DNA of 51,982 nucleotides. Source: Actinomadura mexicana (GTDB taxonomy: Bacteria; Actinomycetota; Actinomycetes; Streptosporangiales; Streptosporangiaceae). The notes beneath the pieces were generated by a model. That model was given only the letters and a program-made list of their open reading frames with translations, searched no databases and was not told the origin of the DNA. A program made the position numbers and the translations under genes. Within the stretch, counting starts at the first letter, position 1; every line of letters starts with the position of its first letter. Below, piece after piece: positions 50,084-51,982 of this stretch. The stretch lies in the NCBI RefSeq assembly GCF_900188105.1, contig NZ_FZNP01000029.1, positions 1-51,982 of the forward strand. The letters run 5' to 3'.

Positions 50084-51073
50084 GGCCCTCTCCGCCGCAC
50101 CGGGACGTGCTCGCGGGGTCCGATAACACCCGTCCGATACCGCGCGCTAGCGTGCGCGGCCGGCCGTGCGCCCTGGCCGCGCACTGGTCCACTCGCGTGC
50201 GCCATACATGTTTTCGTCGAGATGGTCGTTGTTTCCGGACGCCCGAGGTGCCGACGGCATATGCCCGCTCGTTCCGGTTACGGTCCCGAAACCGGTGGGA
50301 TGTGTCTCGTCCCGGACGTCGCCTCCGCTTTGACAGTTCCCTCCGATGCTGTTGCGGTGACCGGAACGGGACCGCTTGTCGGCGGCCGTGGACTTACTTC
50401 GGATGGCACGCTCTCGCCCTTGGAACGGACCTTTCGTGCGGTATGCCGGTGGCTGCGGGCGTAGCCGGAGGCGCGCCCTGCTCCGGCCTCCGGCGCCGGG
50501 TCGAAGAACGGGGACGGGCGGTGGGATTGTGTCCAAATCTCCCGATTTCGCGGCGACGGCGGTCGTTGCGGAGCATCCGCGTCCTGAGCAGGGCGCAAGC
50601 TTCTCGCGTCCGGTGGCGGCAACAGATTTCGGCGCTGGACCGTCCACCGTTATTCGTCCACATCGCCCGCCGGGCGTTGATCCGGCGCCGCGGTCGGCTG
50701 CGTATTACGACGCGGGCGCGCGGTTAGTGGCGATACGGCAGGTTAATCGCCGTGCCGCCGGCGTCGTCCGCAAACCCGGACCAATGCGCGCACGCCGGCG
50801 CAGGTCAGCACAGTACGCCGTGACACCGGTCACGCCTGAAAACCCGGGCGCGGCGCCGGGGCTTGGAAATTCATGGACGCCGGGCCGGATCCGGGCGTCG
50901 CCCGAGGGGCACGCGCACCCGAAACGATGAGGCCGATTACAGCCGGTCACGAGCGGGATGGCGACTTCGTGCGAGTGTCGGTTCACGGCGGATGCTGGAA
51001 TTGTCATCTGCGAAGTTCTAGGTATATCTTTGGCACTCGATTGGAGTTTGCTCAAGCTGAAAGGTCTGTCCCC
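50084..51073. other. Long non-coding region upstream of lsr2
   Basis: Nearly one kilobase without a gene I can support. Open frames in several phases look like GC artefacts: no Shine-Dalgarno sequence, no domain, mixed codon use. The sequence just before lsr2 (about 50985-51070) is distinctly AT-richer, with TAGGTATATCT and TTTGG boxes, and is likely the lsr2 promoter and possible autoregulatory binding site. A duplicated GTCCGATA motif lies near 50118 and 50133. A small RNA cannot be excluded. Confidence 0.55.
50140..50159 (+). terminator. Short GC hairpin after the RDD pair
   Basis: CCGCGCGC pairs with GCGTGCGCGG (one G-T pair) around a small loop containing CTAG, 57 bases after the RDD stop codon. 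It is a possible terminator. Confidence 0.45.
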
Positions 51074-51397
51074 ATGGCACAGAAGGTTCAAGTGCTTCTC
51101 GTCGACGACCTCGACGGTGGCGAGGCGGACGAGACCGTAGCGTTCTCGATCGACGGCGCCTCCTACGAGATCGACCTCAGTGGCGCCAACGCGACGAAGT
51201 TGCGGGAATCGCTGCAGCCGTTCGTCGAGAAGTCCCGCAAGGCGGGGACGGTCAACCGCCGCCGTCGGCAGCGCGGCGCGTCCAGCCGCGAGCGCAGTGC
51301 CGAGATCCGCGCCTGGGCCAAGAACAACGGCATCAAGGTCAATGAGCGCGGCCGCATCCCGGCTCACGTGATCGAGCAGTACGAGGCGGCCAACTGA
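51074..51397 (+). CDS. lsr2: Lsr2 nucleoid-associated xenogeneic silencer
   Basis: A 107-residue protein. The N-terminal dimerisation domain reads MAQKVQVLLVDDLDGGEADETVAFSIDGASYEIDLS, and the C-terminal DNA-binding part carries AEIRAWAKNNGIKVNERGRIPAHVIEQYEAAN with the AT-hook-like R-G-R motif. Lsr2 binds AT-rich DNA, compacts the chromosome and silences foreign genes. The upstream frame to 50873 is unlikely; ATG 51074 starts the canonical sequence. The gene lies before clpC, as in Streptomyces and mycobacteria. Confidence 0.97.
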   Translation: MAQKVQVLLVDDLDGGEADETVAFSIDGASYEIDLSGANATKLRESLQPFVEKSRKAGTVNRRRRQRGASSRERSAEIRAWAKNNGIKVNERGRIPAHVIEQYEAAN

Positions 51398-51425
51398 TCC
51401 GCCCGGACCGCCGGCGGCCCGTCTC

Positions 51426-51510
51426 CGTTCGCGAGGCGGGCCGTTCGCCGTTCGCGGCGTGAGCCGCTCACCGTTCGCGAGGCGAGTCGTTCGCGAGGCG
51501 AGCCGTTCGC
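51426..51510. repeat. Short repeats after lsr2
   Basis: CGTTCGCGAGGCG recurs at about 51426, 51472 and 51489, with related CCGTTCGCCG copies between them. The repeat block lies in the 493-base gap between lsr2 and clpC, which otherwise contains no gene. Confidence 0.7.
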
Positions 51511-51573
51511 CGGGTTCGTCGCCCGACGCGGCCCCCGCCGATTCACGGGCCGGCCGGACCGATGCGAAGAGTC

Positions 51574-51722
51574 GTTCGCTTGTGGCGTAGCGCCTGTGCG
51601 GTTCGGCGTGTCCGCCGTGAGGTACACAAGGCGCGCGGGTGGAAACTCCACCCTCATTCGGCACACTCGGCCCGCGCCTTGACCGACCTGCGGAAAGCCC
51701 CTCGTTCGCTTGGGGCGTAGCG
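51574..51722. promoter_or_regulatory. Pair of GTTCGCTTGKGGCGTAGCG sites, ClgR-like
   Basis: The 19-base sequence occurs at 51574-51592 and 51704-51722, differing by one base. Each contains CGC-N5-GCG (CGC-TTGTG-GCG and CGC-TTGGG-GCG), which differs by one position from the ClgR consensus CGCYNANRGCG that I recall for clp genes. They lie upstream of clpC. Confidence 0.4.
51637..51653. promoter_or_regulatory. Palindrome upstream of clpC
   Basis: GGGTGGA-AAC-TCCACCC is a perfect inverted repeat with 7-base arms, within a longer CAAGGCGCG/CGCGCCTTG dyad (about 51627-51681). It may be an operator, or a hairpin in the clpC leader if transcribed. Confidence 0.4.
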
Positions 51723-51890
51723 GGAACATGACGCACCGATGCGGTAGTTGGATGAGACTGAACAGCGCATAGCTGGGGAACGTCTCCTGGTGGGAGTGCA
51801 CCGGGCGGCCTCCTCGGGGCGGGCTAGCATGCGGAAGGACAGTTCCGGACGTTCCGGACTCTGCCCAACCGCTCTGTGAGGAGCGACGAG

Positions 51891-51982
51891 ATGTTCGAGA
51901 GGTTCACCGACCGCGCGCGGCGGGTTGTTGTTCTGGCTCAGGAAGAGGCCAGGATGCTCAACCACAACTACATCGGTACCGA
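51891..51982 (+). CDS. clpC: ATP-dependent Clp protease ATPase subunit ClpC, 5-prime end
   Basis: The gene runs off the window after 30 complete codons: MFERFTDRARRVVVLAQ then EEARMLNHNYIGTE. That is the canonical start of the ClpC N-terminal repeat domain, the adaptor-binding part of the Hsp100 unfoldase that feeds ClpP. AGGAG precedes the ATG. Two ClgR-like sites and a palindrome lie upstream, and an exact direct repeat GTTCCGGAC-GTTCCGGAC sits at 51842-51859. Confidence 0.93.
   Translation, partial: MFERFTDRARRVVVLAQEEARMLNHNYIGT

Noticed and set aside
50107..50930. Several overlapping open frames in both strands before lsr2
   Set aside because: They overlap in conflicting frames, are arginine/proline/alanine-rich and lack start signals.

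Overview
The window is dense, high-GC, short-gap chromosome typical of a filamentous actinomycete. Lsr2, a chaplin-type secreted protein, a c-di-AMP riboswitch before a P60 hydrolase, an ArgA-type acetyltransferase, frequent GTG/TTG starts and apparently leaderless genes all fit. Gene content suggests a member of Streptosporangiales/Thermomonosporaceae (Actinomadura-like), but that placement is inferred from recall, not from a search. I see no insertion sequence, CRISPR, tRNA or rRNA.

Left part (1-14 kb): a DinB-like protein; a divergent MarR/MFS-exporter pair with palindromes between them; a MerR regulator overlapping a VIT/von Willebrand A protein, with a palindrome inside its promoter; a 0.65 kb lower-GC gap; a sigma-factor-like protein fused to a zinc motif and a membrane anchor; a secreted NlpC/P60 hydrolase; pyrophosphatase (ppa) and a PBP4-type carboxypeptidase (dacB); a DUF2342 metalloprotease-like protein; then tilS and hpt.

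Core biosynthesis (14.9-24 kb): ftsH and folE, then after a strong hairpin folP, an NTF2-like gene, folB, folK and a DUF3180 membrane gene, every junction in this second group being a 4-base ATGA overlap. An orphan nuoD lies convergent to them. Two overlapping genes for bacterial PH-domain membrane proteins follow.

Accessory stretch (24-36 kb): cytochrome P450, a decayed amidohydrolase tail, a Tat-type cholesterol-oxidase-like GMC enzyme divergent from a TetR gene, a MidA-like methyltransferase, a two-component system, a His-rich chaplin-like protein, and a MacB/LolD-type ABC transporter pair.

Second biosynthetic block (36-43 kb): a DUF2520 Rossmann protein, panC, panD, nadB, nadC, coaX and lysS. 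These genes make pantothenate, NAD and coenzyme A precursors and are tightly packed. A second P450 runs convergently and overlaps lysS by 14 bases.

Right end (44.5-52 kb): LacI regulator, a 76-residue stand-alone LuxR-type DNA-binding protein, a P60 hydrolase under a c-di-AMP riboswitch, an ArgA-type N-acetylglutamate synthase, two RDD membrane proteins, a 1 kb non-coding stretch before lsr2, a repeat-rich leader and the first 92 bases of clpC. The most unusual items are the sigma/zinc/transmembrane fusion, the His-rich chaplin, the GC-hairpin repeat inserted in the DUF2520 reading frame, and the MerR-VIT/vWA operon.
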